A DNA stretch of 64,000 bases. It comes from JBAXZR01 sp041670165 (GTDB taxonomy: Bacteria > Bacillota > Clostridia > Christensenellales > UBA1242). The stretch spans positions 26,192 to 90,191 of the forward strand of contig JBAXZR010000003.1 of the NCBI GenBank assembly GCA_041670165.1. The letters are read 5' to 3'. Positions 44,035-53,360 of this stretch are shown in pieces (position 1 is the stretch's first letter; each line of letters begins with the position of its first letter). The translations under genes and the position numbers were made by a program. The notes under the pieces are model-generated. The model had not been told where the DNA came from. It saw only the letters and a program-made list of their open reading frames with translations, and made no database searches.

Positions 44035-45291
44035 ATGGAGAAATTTGTTATTGAAGGAGGAAAAAAACTTTTTGGAATAACTGAAGTATGTTCAAGCAAA
44101 AATGCTTTTCTTCCTATTATTGCAGCCTGTATATTATGTAAAAATGAAATTATTTTAAACAAAGTTCCAAACATTTTGGACATTCATAGCATGCTAAATA
44201 TTATGAGAAGTCTTGGGGCAAAAGTAATTGAAGATAAAACTTCCGTTATTATCGATTCTTCTACAATAAATAACACATGTATTCATAAGGAGCTTGCTTC
44301 AATTCTCAGAGCTTCATTTTTTTGTTTAGGAGCACTTTTATCTAGGTTTGGAAATGCTGAAATTTCATATCCCGGTGGTTGCAAAATTGGAAAAAGACCA
44401 ATAGATTTGCATATTTTTGGTTTAAAAGCATTGGGAGCAAATATTGTTGAAGAAGATGGAAAATTTATTTGTACAACAAATGGATTGATTGGTTCAGAAA
44501 TTATTCTTGAAATGCCAAGTGTTGGTGCAACCGAAAACATTATTATGGCAGCAGTTTTAGCTAAAGGGAAAACAATAATTCATAATCCTGCAAAAGAACC
44601 AGAAATTGTTGATCTTGCAAAGTTCTTAAACAAAATGGGTGCTCTTGTTAGGGGAGCGGGAACTTCAAAAATTGAGATTGAAGGAGTTAAAAATTTATTT
44701 GGTGTTGAATACACGCCAATATCTGATAGAATTGTTGCTGGAACATTGGTTATTGCTGTTGCTACTGTTGGTGGAAAAGTTCTACTAAAAAATGTTATTC
44801 CAAAACATATAAGGTCGCTTACTTACAAATTAAAAAAATATGCTTGCCAAATTACTCAAAAAAATGATAAACTACTCATTGAAGCGAGTCATAAACCGCT
44901 TAGTGTGCCTTTTGTTGAAACAAAACCATATCCAGGTTTTCCAACAGATTTGCAATCACAAATTCTTGCTCTTCAGTGCATTTCTATTGGTAAAAGCGAA
45001 ATTGTTGAAAATTTGTTTGACACAAGATTTTCTGTTGCTGATGAACTCGTTAAGATGGGAGCAAAAATCAGAATAATTAAAAATAATAAGGTTCTTGTTG
45101 AGGGAATCAATCATCTTAATGGAACAAATGTTGAGGCAAGCGATTTGCGTGGTGGAGCTGCATTAGTCATTGCTGGGTTAAGTGCAAGAGGCAAAACAAC
45201 CATAGATTCAGTAAATAATATTGACAGGGGTTATGAAAGTTTAGAAAAACAACTTGAATCTCTTGGAGCTGAAATTAAACGGACAAATTAA
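44035..45291 (+). CDS. murA: UDP-GlcNAc 1-carboxyvinyltransferase MurA
   Basis: 418-aa EPT-fold enzyme that transfers enolpyruvate from PEP to UDP-GlcNAc, the first committed step of wall synthesis and the target of fosfomycin. The catalytic Cys116 lies in PGGCKIGKRPIDLH, so it should be fosfomycin-sensitive rather than the Asp-type. The N-terminal Lys-Asn pair SSKNAFLP is conserved. An inverted double-domain arrangement gives the usual length. AGGAG precedes the ATG. The gap to ftsQ is 9 bases. Confidence 0.95.
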   Translation: MEKFVIEGGKKLFGITEVCSSKNAFLPIIAACILCKNEIILNKVPNILDIHSMLNIMRSLGAKVIEDKTSVIIDSSTINNTCIHKELASILRASFFCLGALLSRFGNAEISYPGGCKIGKRPIDLHIFGLKALGANIVEEDGKFICTTNGLIGSEIILEMPSVGATENIIMAAVLAKGKTIIHNPAKEPEIVDLAKFLNKMGALVRGAGTSKIEIEGVKNLFGVEYTPISDRIVAGTLVIAVATVGGKVLLKNVIPKHIRSLTYKLKKYACQITQKNDKLLIEASHKPLSVPFVETKPYPGFPTDLQSQILALQCISIGKSEIVENLFDTRFSVADELVKMGAKIRIIKNNKVLVEGINHLNGTNVEASDLRGGAALVIAGLSARGKTTIDSVNNIDRGYESLEKQLESLGAEIKRTN

Positions 45292-45300
45292 GGAGAGAAA

Positions 45301-46107
45301 ATGAGATTTAATCCAAAAAAATTCATATTAACACTTTGTATATTTTTGGGTTTAATCACAACCTTACTTATTTTGAGTTACACAGTTTTTTCTCCAAAAT
45401 CTATTGAAATTAATTTTTTAACTACAACAAACAACCTTGATGGAAAAGAACTAGATATAATTTCAGTTTCAGATATTAAAGGTTCTGTTTTTTTCTTTAA
45501 TAGAAAACTTGCAAAAGAAAAAATTGAAAAAGCATTTCCATACTCAAATGTTGTTGGATTTGAAATAGATTTTCCAGCTAATGTCACAATTCACCTTGCT
45601 GAAAGAGAAAGTTTGTATGCTGTTAAACTTACTGAATATTCATATGCTCTTGTTGATGAAAATTTAAAAGTTCTTGAAAAAACAAATTCTTTTATATCAA
45701 CTGCTTCAAATGAAATTTTGCTTGATATAAGCATAAAAAACACAAATGCAAAAGCAGGAGAATTTTTGGAAGCCATTAACGAAACTGAAAAGTTGGCAAT
45801 CAAAAATTTAAAAACAGCACTTCTTAGATGTGATAGGGGAACAATTGAAAGCAAGGCAAGCTTTAAGTCAATTTATTTTCAAAGCGAAATAATTGAAGGA
45901 ACAGAAAAAAATTCACTTCAAATGGTTATTGAAGATTTCAATTCGTTCAAAACAACAGTTTATGATTTTGAAAAAAAATATTCAGAAAAGGTTGAATGCT
46001 TGTTTAGAGCTCAAAGTTCAATTACTTTTAGTGATATCATTACAAAAAGTATGGTTGTAATTGAAACAGCTGAAGATGGAATCGTTGCCGTTTTGATTGA
46101 CGCTTAA
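45301..46107 (+). CDS. ftsQ: FtsQ/DivIB-type cell-division protein
   Basis: 268-aa bitopic protein: one N-terminal membrane helix (about 9-30) and an extracellular part. The beta-strand and POTRA-like region (about 34-105) includes VFFFNRKLAKEKIEKAFPYSN and VTIHLAERESLYAV, matching the FtsQ/DivIB POTRA domain. The remainder is poorly conserved as in the family. It helps assemble the divisome and links FtsL/DivIC to FtsW and the transpeptidase. The sequence is diverged, so the call rests on architecture and position. A short hairpin and T-run lie after the stop. Confidence 0.78.
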   Translation: MRFNPKKFILTLCIFLGLITTLLILSYTVFSPKSIEINFLTTTNNLDGKELDIISVSDIKGSVFFFNRKLAKEKIEKAFPYSNVVGFEIDFPANVTIHLAERESLYAVKLTEYSYALVDENLKVLEKTNSFISTASNEILLDISIKNTNAKAGEFLEAINETEKLAIKNLKTALLRCDRGTIESKASFKSIYFQSEIIEGTEKNSLQMVIEDFNSFKTTVYDFEKKYSEKVECLFRAQSSITFSDIITKSMVVIETAEDGIVAVLIDA

Positions 46108-46130
46108 CAACAAAATTATTTTTAAAAATA

Positions 46131-46152
46131 TGATGATTATCATCTTTTTTTT
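46131..46152 (+). terminator. Short hairpin with T-run after ftsQ
   Basis: GATGA and TCATC (46131-46135 and 46139-46143) pair around TTA, followed by nine T. The stem is only 5 bp, so partial read-through is likely. Confidence 0.45.
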
Positions 46153-46163
46153 TGTATTTTGTG

Positions 46164-46192
46164 TTGACAATATTTTTTGAAAGATTTATATT
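46164..46192 (+). promoter_or_regulatory. Strong promoter of ftsA-ftsZ
   Basis: Perfect TTGACA at 46164-46169, 17-base spacer, TATATT at 46187-46192. It lies within the longest ftsA frame and so decides the ftsA start. Confidence 0.75.
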
Positions 46193-46257
46193 TATGTATA
46201 AATACTTATAAATATGCAAAATTCGACTGTAATACAAAATTAAGGAGCATCAAAACT

Positions 46258-47370
46258 TTGCAAAAGAAAATACTTAACACAATTTTGATTTCTGGAAACA
46301 AAATTGATGTGTCGGTAGCTTTGAAAGAAAACGACACTATTTTTGCTTTTTTAGCTAAAGAAACAACTCCTCATGATGGTATTTATAATGGTGAATTTTT
46401 AAACGAAACAAATTTTTCATTATCGCTTTCTTCCTGTCTTTCAAAAGCTGAAGCCGAATCTAAAATTCAAATTACTGAAGCTTATGTTGGAATTCCTGCT
46501 GAATTTTGTGATTTTGAAGTTGTTTCTCAGGAAATTATTTTTCCAGCAAAAAAAACAATAACGGCTGAAGTAATTAACGAAATTCTTGGAAATGCGTCAT
46601 CTGGAGAAGAAAAAACAAATCAAACATTACTTTCTTGTTCAATAATATCTTCTCTTTTAGATGATAAAGAAAAGACGATTAGTCCAATTGGATTAAAAGC
46701 AAAAAAAATCAACCTTAATATTTCATTTGCGTATGTAAACAACACATTTTTGAACTTTTTAAACAAATGTTTTAAAAGCTATGGACTAAATTCAGCAATA
46801 TTCGTTCCTATGCCTGTTTGTGAATTGACATCACTTCTTGGTGAAGAAATCAGAAAAAAAGGTGCTTTGATCATTGATGGCAACACTTTAAGTGTAAATG
46901 TATTCTTTGGTAAAGGTGAAGGAATTGTTAAATCATTTTCATTTCCTATTGGTGTTGCTCATATGGTTTCTGATATTCAAGAAGTTTTTGATTTGACTTA
47001 TTCTGAAGGAGAAAAACTCGTTTATTCAACTGTTCTTAGTGCAATCCCTGATGAAAAAGATGAAATCTTGGTTTGCAACAAAAGCATTCAAGCAAAAATG
47101 ATTTGGGATATTGTTAATTGGAGAGTAAATCAAATTATCAAACAAATCAATTCAACAATTGAAATGTTTGAAGAAGATGGTCTTGTTTGTGACAAAATAT
47201 ATTTAACAGGTGATGGATTTGCAAAAATTAAAGGTGTTAAATATAATTTTGAAAGGAAGTCTAACAAGGGTTTCGAAATTTTATTTCCAAAAAATCCAGT
47301 TTTTAACAAACCACAACTTGCCCCAGATTTTTCACTTCTTAAATATTCTTCAAAAGAACAATTCAAATAG
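46258..47370 (+). CDS. ftsA: FtsA-like actin-fold division protein
   Basis: 370-aa protein of the FtsA family, which anchors FtsZ filaments to the membrane. The actin-like subdomains begin ILISGNKIDVSVALKEND, with AYVGIPAEF, GALIIDGNTLSVNVFF and VCDKIYLTGDGFAKI. The family is clear but the sequence diverges from typical FtsA. The start is TTG at 46258, with AAGGAG 10 bases upstream; the longer frame from 46177 would begin before the promoter's start point. ftsZ follows 87 bases later. Confidence 0.75.
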   Translation: MQKKILNTILISGNKIDVSVALKENDTIFAFLAKETTPHDGIYNGEFLNETNFSLSLSSCLSKAEAESKIQITEAYVGIPAEFCDFEVVSQEIIFPAKKTITAEVINEILGNASSGEEKTNQTLLSCSIISSLLDDKEKTISPIGLKAKKINLNISFAYVNNTFLNFLNKCFKSYGLNSAIFVPMPVCELTSLLGEEIRKKGALIIDGNTLSVNVFFGKGEGIVKSFSFPIGVAHMVSDIQEVFDLTYSEGEKLVYSTVLSAIPDEKDEILVCNKSIQAKMIWDIVNWRVNQIIKQINSTIEMFEEDGLVCDKIYLTGDGFAKIKGVKYNFERKSNKGFEILFPKNPVFNKPQLAPDFSLLKYSSKEQFK

Positions 47371-47457
47371 TATTTCTACAAATTTCACTTCGTTTATACA
47401 AAAGATTATTGCAAAATTAATTAATTATATGTATACTTTCATAAAAGGGAGAAATTT

Positions 47458-48624
47458 ATGTTTGAAAACAATTCAATAGCCCCTGTTGCAAATATAAAAG
47501 TTATTGGTGTTGGTGGAGGTGGAAACAACGCTGTTAATCGTATGATTTTGGCAAACTTGCAAAGTGCACAGTTTGTTGCGATAAATACTGACAAACAAGC
47601 ACTTCTTATGAGCAAAGCCGACACAAGACTTCAAATTGGTGAAAAACTCACTCGTGGGCTTGGTGCAGGAGCTGATCCTGAGATTGGTCAAAAGGCAGCT
47701 GAAGAAAGCAAAGCAGATATTGCAGAAATGCTTAAAGATTCTGATCTTGTTTTTATTACAGCTGGAATGGGTGGTGGAACAGGAACAGGTGCTGCTCCAG
47801 TTGTTGCTCAACTAGCAAAAGAAATGGGAATTTTAACTATTGCAGTTGTTACAAAACCATTTAATTTTGAAGGTAAAAAGAGAATTGCAAATGCTGAACA
47901 GGGCATTTCTAAATTGAAACAATTTGTTGATACTCTTGTTATTATACCTAATGATAAACTTTTAAGACTTGTTCCAAAGGGAACTCCACTTGTTGAAGCT
48001 TTCCGTTATGCAGATGATGTTTTAAGACAAGGTATTCAAGGAATTTCAGACTTAATTGTTACACCAAGTTTAATCAATCTTGACTTTGCCGATGTTCGTT
48101 CAATCATGAAAAACAAAGGTTTAGCTCACATGGGTATTGGAATTGGACGAGGTGAAAACAAAACTCTTGAAGCAGTTCGTCAGGCAGTTTCAAGCCCACT
48201 TCTTGAAACAACAATTGAGGGTGCAACAGGAATTCTTATCAATGTCAAAGGCGGAAACGATATGGCACTTGATGAGATTTATGAAGCAGTTGACCTTGTT
48301 AGAGAAGTTGTTGATGTTGAATGTAACACAATTTTTGGAGCTGGAATTGATGAATCTATGTCTGATGAGGTTGAAATTACAATTATTGCTACTGGTTTTG
48401 TTGGTAGTGCAATAAAAGATAAACCTGAGGTTGATAAAGTTAAAGAACAAGCACAGGCTATTGGTAATTTTGCTCAACATGAATCAACTCCATTAGTTTC
48501 TGAAAAAACTGAAACAGCAATTCCTTTTGCTAAAAAAATTGAGCAATCTAAACTTCAAATTGATGATGATGAAATCCCATTGTTTTTAAAGAAAATTCTT
48601 GAACAAAAAAAGAAAGTTAATTAA
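47458..48624 (+). CDS. ftsZ: Cell-division tubulin FtsZ
   Basis: 388-aa GTPase that forms the Z-ring. The N-terminal IKVIGVGGGGNNAVNRM and the tubulin signature GGGTGTGAAPV (about 104-114) bind GTP. The T7 loop FADVRSIMKNKG completes the active site. The last 20 residues include DDDEIPLFLKKIL, the conserved peptide that contacts FtsA and other membrane tethers. AGGGAG precedes the ATG. The stop is followed by a clear terminator. Confidence 0.98.
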   Translation: MFENNSIAPVANIKVIGVGGGGNNAVNRMILANLQSAQFVAINTDKQALLMSKADTRLQIGEKLTRGLGAGADPEIGQKAAEESKADIAEMLKDSDLVFITAGMGGGTGTGAAPVVAQLAKEMGILTIAVVTKPFNFEGKKRIANAEQGISKLKQFVDTLVIIPNDKLLRLVPKGTPLVEAFRYADDVLRQGIQGISDLIVTPSLINLDFADVRSIMKNKGLAHMGIGIGRGENKTLEAVRQAVSSPLLETTIEGATGILINVKGGNDMALDEIYEAVDLVREVVDVECNTIFGAGIDESMSDEVEITIIATGFVGSAIKDKPEVDKVKEQAQAIGNFAQHESTPLVSEKTETAIPFAKKIEQSKLQIDDDEIPLFLKKILEQKKKVN

Positions 48625-48631
48625 TTTTTGA

Positions 48632-48660
48632 AATGGAGCAGTTTAACTGCTTCATTTTTT
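48632..48660 (+). terminator. Terminator after ftsZ
   Basis: AATGGAGCAGT (48632-48642) and ACTGCTTCATT (48646-48656) pair with one G-T pair around TTA, followed by T. Confidence 0.8.
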
Positions 48661-48734
48661 ATATTTAAAAAATATCAGTACAATAAAATTCTTTTAATAT
48701 TGAAAAAAAGTTTCTTATCAAAAAAAATTACTTA

Positions 48735-48790
48735 ATTCAACAAAATTAAACAATATAATTTTATGGTATCTTCAAGATTGTTTGTATAAT
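48735..48790 (+). promoter_or_regulatory. Candidate spoIIGA-sigE promoter (Spo0A-type)
   Basis: A perfect TATAAT at 48785-48790 has no -35 hexamer at the usual 17 bases (TATGGT there). TTCAACA at about 48736-48742 differs by one base from a Spo0A box. The B. subtilis spoIIG promoter also lacks normal -35 spacing and depends on Spo0A. This is a weak inference. Confidence 0.35.
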
Positions 48791-48806
48791 TATTTTCAGA
48801 GGAAAA

Positions 48807-49661
48807 ATGGAAATAATCGTTGAAGATGTATTCTTGAGCAATCTCACAATGAATTTGGCAATTCTTTTTTTTACAAGAAGTGTAACAAGTAACAACGCAA
48901 AAAAAATTGGTATTATTCTTGTTGCAATTGTTGTTAGTGTCATATCTTTGTTTTATCCACTTTTTGTTATGTCAAATTTTGCTACAATTGTTGTAAAGCT
49001 TTTGCTTGGAGCTGGAATTGTTTTGACTGCTTTTAAAATTGGTAACATAAAAAACTTTTTGTATATTTATTTGATTTTTATGTTGTCAACAGCAGTTTTT
49101 GGAGGTTTATCATTTGCTATTGTTTTTCTTGTTAACGGAACAAGTGCAAATCCATTTGACATGAATGCTCAATCCCTTCCACTTGCAGTTATTTATTCGA
49201 TTTCTATTCTAACAGTTATGCTTGTGAAAAGCCTTGTTAAAAAAACAAAAAAGAACATGTTGTCTTCACAACTTACTTATTTTGTAACCTTAAGTAGTGG
49301 CAAAGTATCACAAAAATTTCTGGCATTTCTTGACACTGGAAACACATTAGTTGACCCTGCAACTAGCAAGCCAATAATAATGATTTCAGCTTCAGTTTTT
49401 GAAGGTTTATTTGGGAAAAAGTCTCTTATTGATGTCTTTTTAAAAAGATATGACAATCTATGCGTGGAAAAACCTCATTTGGTTAATGTATCTGGAGTTG
49501 GAAAAGAAAGTAAAATTTTTGTATTTGAACTTTCAAAAGCAACAATTTTATTAGATAAAAAAACTAAAGATATAAATTGTCCGCTTGCAGGACTATCATT
49601 TTCATCTTTTGAGCATTTAGGTTGCAAAGGACTTTTGAATCCGTTAATGCTGATAGATTAA
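48807..49661 (+). CDS. spoIIGA: Sporulation sigma-E processing protease SpoIIGA
   Basis: 284-aa membrane aspartic protease that removes the pro-sequence of sigma-E in the mother cell. Five hydrophobic segments fill the N-terminal 145 residues. The C-terminal domain has DTGNTLVDP with catalytic Asp176, and the rest of the fold is like half a pepsin. AGAGGA precedes the ATG. sigE follows after 9 bases. The expected trigger, SpoIIR from the forespore, is not in the window. Confidence 0.92.
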   Translation: MEIIVEDVFLSNLTMNLAILFFTRSVTSNNAKKIGIILVAIVVSVISLFYPLFVMSNFATIVVKLLLGAGIVLTAFKIGNIKNFLYIYLIFMLSTAVFGGLSFAIVFLVNGTSANPFDMNAQSLPLAVIYSISILTVMLVKSLVKKTKKNMLSSQLTYFVTLSSGKVSQKFLAFLDTGNTLVDPATSKPIIMISASVFEGLFGKKSLIDVFLKRYDNLCVEKPHLVNVSGVGKESKIFVFELSKATILLDKKTKDINCPLAGLSFSSFEHLGCKGLLNPLMLID

Positions 49662-49670
49662 GGAGACAAT

Positions 49671-50402
49671 ATGAAATTAATTGAAAAAATCAAATTGTTT
49701 TTGTTTAAGCTTTTTAAAGGTAGCCTTTTTGACGACATTGACAAGGCAATATATTACATTTGCGGGGCAGAATCGCTTCCGCAACCTTTGTCATCTGAAG
49801 AAGAAGAAGTGTATATTCAACAAATGAATGAAGGCAACTCAGTTGCCAAAGATGTTCTTATTGAACACAATCTTAGGCTTGTGGTTTTTATTGCGAAAAA
49901 ATTTATTTCTTCAAGTATAGCAATGGAAGATTTGATTTCAGTTGGTGCAGTTGGTCTAATTAAGGCTGTTAGAACCTATAAATTTGATAAAAACATTAAA
50001 CTTGCAACATATGCAAGCCGTTGTATTGAAAATGAAATTTTGATGAGTCTAAGAAAGTCTGTTAAATTAAAAGTTGAAATGAGCTTAGATGAACCACTTA
50101 GTTTTGATGGTGAAGGCAATGAATTTTTGCTTAGTGACATACTTAGCACAGAAGAATCAAGCATTGTTGATGATATGGAAAAACAAGTTGATAACAATTT
50201 GTTGATTTTATGTTTGGAAAAACTTTCAGAAAAAGAAAGAGAAATTATGGAATATCGATTTGGGCTTTCTGGAAAAGAAATTAAAACTCAAAAAGAAGTC
50301 GCAGACATGTTTGGAATTTCTCAAAGCTACATAAGTCGAATTGAAAAAAAGATTTTAGAACGACTTAAAAAAGAATTTGAGAAGGAAAATGCACTTGCTT
50401 AA
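49671..50402 (+). CDS. sigE: Sporulation sigma factor sigma-E
   Basis: 243-aa mother-cell sigma factor. The first about 30 residues are the hydrophobic/amphipathic pro-sequence removed by SpoIIGA. Region 2 has NLRLVVFIAKKF and the YASRCIENEILM -10-recognition segment. Region 4 ends with the helix-turn-helix QKEVADMFGISQSYISRIEKKIL. Length and gene order (spoIIGA-sigE behind ftsA-ftsZ) match spore-forming Bacillota. AAGGAG precedes the ATG. No sigG follows, unlike B. subtilis. Confidence 0.95.
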   Translation: MKLIEKIKLFLFKLFKGSLFDDIDKAIYYICGAESLPQPLSSEEEEVYIQQMNEGNSVAKDVLIEHNLRLVVFIAKKFISSSIAMEDLISVGAVGLIKAVRTYKFDKNIKLATYASRCIENEILMSLRKSVKLKVEMSLDEPLSFDGEGNEFLLSDILSTEESSIVDDMEKQVDNNLLILCLEKLSEKEREIMEYRFGLSGKEIKTQKEVADMFGISQSYISRIEKKILERLKKEFEKENALA

Positions 50403-50543
50403 TTATCTGTCCTTTTTAAACAAGTTTAAAAATATTATTTTTATAAAAATGACATAATTCAATCTTTTAATAATTGTTTAAAATTTTAAATATTTATTGA
50501 TTCATCTCTTATAATTGTTAATTAATTTTAAATTTGCAAAAGT

Positions 50544-51341
50544 CTAATTTTTCTTAATTTTTCTTTCTAGGCTGGCAACTAAGAAATACATAATCAATGC
50601 AAGAACACAAAGAATGAATGTGCTTGCCATAACAAGGTCAAGTTTGAATACCTGCCCACCATAGACAATAAGGTATCCAAGTCCTGCTTTGCTTGTTAAA
50701 TATTCACCCATAATTGTACCAATCCAACTAAGTCCAACTGTTATTTTCAAAACAGAAATTAAGTCAGGAATTGATGACGGCAAAATAAGCTTGATAAGCA
50801 TTTGCCATTTTGAAGCACCCATGCTTTTCATAAGCATGATTTTTTCTTTTTCAACAGATAAAAATGCTGAAAGAATTGAAAGTGTTGCAACAAAAACACA
50901 AATAAGAATGCACATTGCAACAATAGCTTTTGTTCCACTTCCAATCCAAACAATAATCAGTGGTCCTAAGGCAATTTTTGGCATACTATTCAAAACAACA
51001 AGGTAAGGATCAAGAATTTTTCTAAGTCTATCGCTCCACCAAAAGGCAAGAGCAAATGTGATTCCAAGAATCATGGAAATGGAAAAACCCAAGATTGTTT
51101 CGTATAGTGTTGTCCAAATGTGATTTAGCATTGTTCCTGAGCCAAAAAGATTAATCAAAGTTTTAACAATTCTACTTGGAGAGCTAATGAAAAATGAATC
51201 AAGTACATTTATTTGCGTTAAAAGCTCCCAAAGAGCAAGAATTGATAAAAAAATTATGATTTGAACACTTAAAATAATTCTTTTTTCTCTTGTCTTTTTC
51301 TTCAAAAAAAGTTCATGCTCTTTTGAATATTTATTTGTCAT
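50544..51341 (-). CDS. ABC transporter permease (SsuC/TauC/ThiX type)
   Basis: 265-aa membrane component of an importer of the taurine/sulfonate/pyrimidine-precursor group. About six helices and the BPD-type loop (MGASKWQMLIKLILPSSIPDLI, positions about 165-186, containing EAA-like contacts) are visible. I placed the start at 51341 behind AAGGAG; the frame extends to 51479 but that part overlaps the ATPase gene. It overlaps the ATPase end by 11 bases. Substrate cannot be set. Confidence 0.88.
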   Translation of the reverse strand: MTNKYSKEHELFLKKKTREKRIILSVQIIIFLSILALWELLTQINVLDSFFISSPSRIVKTLINLFGSGTMLNHIWTTLYETILGFSISMILGITFALAFWWSDRLRKILDPYLVVLNSMPKIALGPLIIVWIGSGTKAIVAMCILICVFVATLSILSAFLSVEKEKIMLMKSMGASKWQMLIKLILPSSIPDLISVLKITVGLSWIGTIMGEYLTSKAGLGYLIVYGGQVFKLDLVMASTFILCVLALIMYFLVASLERKIKKN

Positions 51342-52098
51342 TAAACTGTATCTCCTTCCAAATTTTGTCAAACAAAATTCTAAAGTCAGGGTGTTCTCTT
51401 CTTTTAAGTGGTGAACCAAAAGAACGCAAATTTGTTTCGAAAATGTTTTTAATTTTTCCCGGTCTTTGTGACAAAACAATTACTTTGTCAGCAACTGAAA
51501 TTGCTTCAGAAATGTCATGAGTAACCATAACTGCAGTTTTTCTTTGTTCTGTGATTATTGAGGAAATGTCATCACAAACTTTTAGTCTTGTTTGGTAATC
51601 TAATGCAGAAAATGGCTCATCTAGGAGTAATATGCTAGGATTTTGAGCTAAAGTCCTTATAAGAGCAACTCTTTGTCGCATACCGCCTGAAAGTTGGTTT
51701 GGATACCTATTTTCAAACTCAGAAAGCCCATATTTTTTTAGTAGTCCTTTCAAAAAATCAATTCGTTCTTCGTTAACTTTTTTTTTGATTTCAAACGGCA
51801 GGCTTACATTTTGCCAAATCGTTCTCCAATTAAAAAGGCAATCTCTTTGAAACATGTAACCAGTTTCATTATTTATTCCATCAACAAGTGTGTTATTTAT
51901 TAAAACTTTTCCTGTTGATGGTTTTAAAAGACCGTTAATTATTGAAAGAATGGTTGTTTTTCCACAACCGCTAGGTCCTACAATTGCAACAAATTCAGCT
52001 TCATCAACACAAAAACTAATATCTTTAATTGCAACAATTTCTTCTGTGTTAGTGTGGTAAGTTAATGAAATATTGTCTAATTCAAGAATTTTACTCAT
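51331..52098 (-). CDS. ABC transporter ATPase (SsuB/TauB/ThiZ type)
   Basis: 255-aa nucleotide-binding subunit. Walker A GPSGCGKTT (about 38-46), Q-loop MFQRDCLFNW, signature LSGGMRQRV (about 139-147), Walker B LLLDEPFSALD and the switch VTHDI are intact. Two adjacent ATGs exist (52101 and 52098); the second leaves better spacing from AGAGGA. It follows the binding-protein gene after a terminator hairpin. Confidence 0.93.
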   Translation of the reverse strand: MSKILELDNISLTYHTNTEEIVAIKDISFCVDEAEFVAIVGPSGCGKTTILSIINGLLKPSTGKVLINNTLVDGINNETGYMFQRDCLFNWRTIWQNVSLPFEIKKKVNEERIDFLKGLLKKYGLSEFENRYPNQLSGGMRQRVALIRTLAQNPSILLLDEPFSALDYQTRLKVCDDISSIITEQRKTAVMVTHDISEAISVADKVIVLSQRPGKIKNIFETNLRSFGSPLKRREHPDFRILFDKIWKEIQFNDK

Positions 52099-52160
52099 CA
52101 TCTTCCTCTCAATATTTTTTTAGTCATAATTCATCTTATTTTTTACATGCAAAAATGTTT

Positions 52161-52189
52161 AAAAAAGCGAACAAATAAATGTTCGCTTT
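52161..52189 (-). terminator. Terminator or attenuator between binding protein and ATPase genes
   Basis: AAAGCGAACA (52164-52173) and TGTTCGCTTT (52180-52189) form a perfect 10-bp stem; on the minus strand a T-run follows (52166-52161). It could limit expression of the membrane parts relative to the binding protein. Confidence 0.75.
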
Positions 52190-52278
52190 GCAAAAATATT
52201 AAACTTGAGTGCTTTTTTATTGATTGATAAATAATAAAATTTAATTACTACTATTTTTAGATTGATTTGAGCGCGTTT

Positions 52279-53289
52279 TTAGGCAAGACTAGCAATTGCA
52301 CTATAAGCAAAAGAATTGTTTACAACATCCCAATATGAAACTCTTCCGTCATCAAGTTCATTTGCATTTTCCATTATGTCTTGAAGCTTGTTAAATTGAG
52401 CTTCTGCCATAACTGGTGTGTTAGCCCAAGCATCAATGCTTACATACGATTGAATTGAAGCATAAATTGAAGCACTGCTTATTGAAGTGAAAAATGGTGA
52501 TAGAGCAGTTGCAATTTGATCATTTGTTGCTGTTAACAAAAAGCGATATCCTTTTATTATGGCACGCAAAAATCCAACTGCTTTATCTTCATTTGAAGTA
52601 AGCCAATTTTGTTTTGCCATAAAAGCAGTGTATGGAACTGGACCGCTTGCCTGACCGACACTTGCAACGATATGTCCTTTACCTGCTGCAACAAACTCAC
52701 TTGCAGTTGGCTCAAATAATGTTACATAGTCGCCAACTCCACTATCAAAAGTTGGAGCCATAAGTGGAAAAGAAACATCTAAATTGAATTTTACTTCAGT
52801 TGCCCCTGTTCCAATTGTAAGAGAGTTGATTTCTTCAATTGTGTATTGAAGAGTCATTGCTGGCACACCACCACGCCTTCCTGCAATAACTTCTTTGCCT
52901 TGTAAATCAGACCATTGAAAATTTGGCATTGCAGTTCTTGCAATCAAAAATGAACCATCTCGTTTTGTTAATTGTCCAAACACAACAGGTGAGTTTTGTG
53001 CGCCACCGCTTTTAACATAAATAGCCGCCTCTGGTCCCATCAGTCCAATGTCAGCATTCCCGCTAAGTAGAGCAGTCATTGACTGATCAGCTCCGTTCCC
53101 TGTTACAAGTGAAATGGAAATGTCTTCATCTTCAAAGTATCCATTTGTTATTGCAACATACATTGGTGCATAAAAAATGCTTCTAGCAACTTCGTTGACA
53201 ACTAATTCATTATTTTTTTTGCCACACCCAACCAAACTAAATGAAATAATTAACATAACGAAAGCTAGAAAAATAGATAGTTTTTTCAT
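52279..53289 (-). CDS. ABC transporter substrate-binding lipoprotein (NMT1/SsuA-like)
   Basis: 336-aa periplasmic-type binding protein anchored as a lipoprotein, with signal peptide and lipobox SLVGC (Cys22). The mature part has the NMT1/THI5/SsuA fold pattern, IFYAPMYVAITNGYF and GADQSMTALLSGNADIGLMGPEAAIY. Such proteins bind sulfonates, taurine, nitrate or thiamine pyrimidine precursors. No TPP riboswitch and no partner metabolic genes are seen, so the substrate is unknown. AGGAGG precedes the ATG. It is the first gene of the minus-strand transporter group. Confidence 0.9.
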   Translation of the reverse strand: MKKLSIFLAFVMLIISFSLVGCGKKNNELVVNEVARSIFYAPMYVAITNGYFEDEDISISLVTGNGADQSMTALLSGNADIGLMGPEAAIYVKSGGAQNSPVVFGQLTKRDGSFLIARTAMPNFQWSDLQGKEVIAGRRGGVPAMTLQYTIEEINSLTIGTGATEVKFNLDVSFPLMAPTFDSGVGDYVTLFEPTASEFVAAGKGHIVASVGQASGPVPYTAFMAKQNWLTSNEDKAVGFLRAIIKGYRFLLTATNDQIATALSPFFTSISSASIYASIQSYVSIDAWANTPVMAEAQFNKLQDIMENANELDDGRVSYWDVVNNSFAYSAIASLA

Positions 53290-53360
53290 TTAACCTCCTT
53301 ATTTAAAAACTATTCCAATTTATTCATAAAATAAAATAGTTGTGAAAATTGGCATTTCAC

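Noticed and set aside
46177..46257. Longer N terminus for FtsA
   Set aside because: The TTG at 46177 lies inside the promoter, before the expected transcription start.
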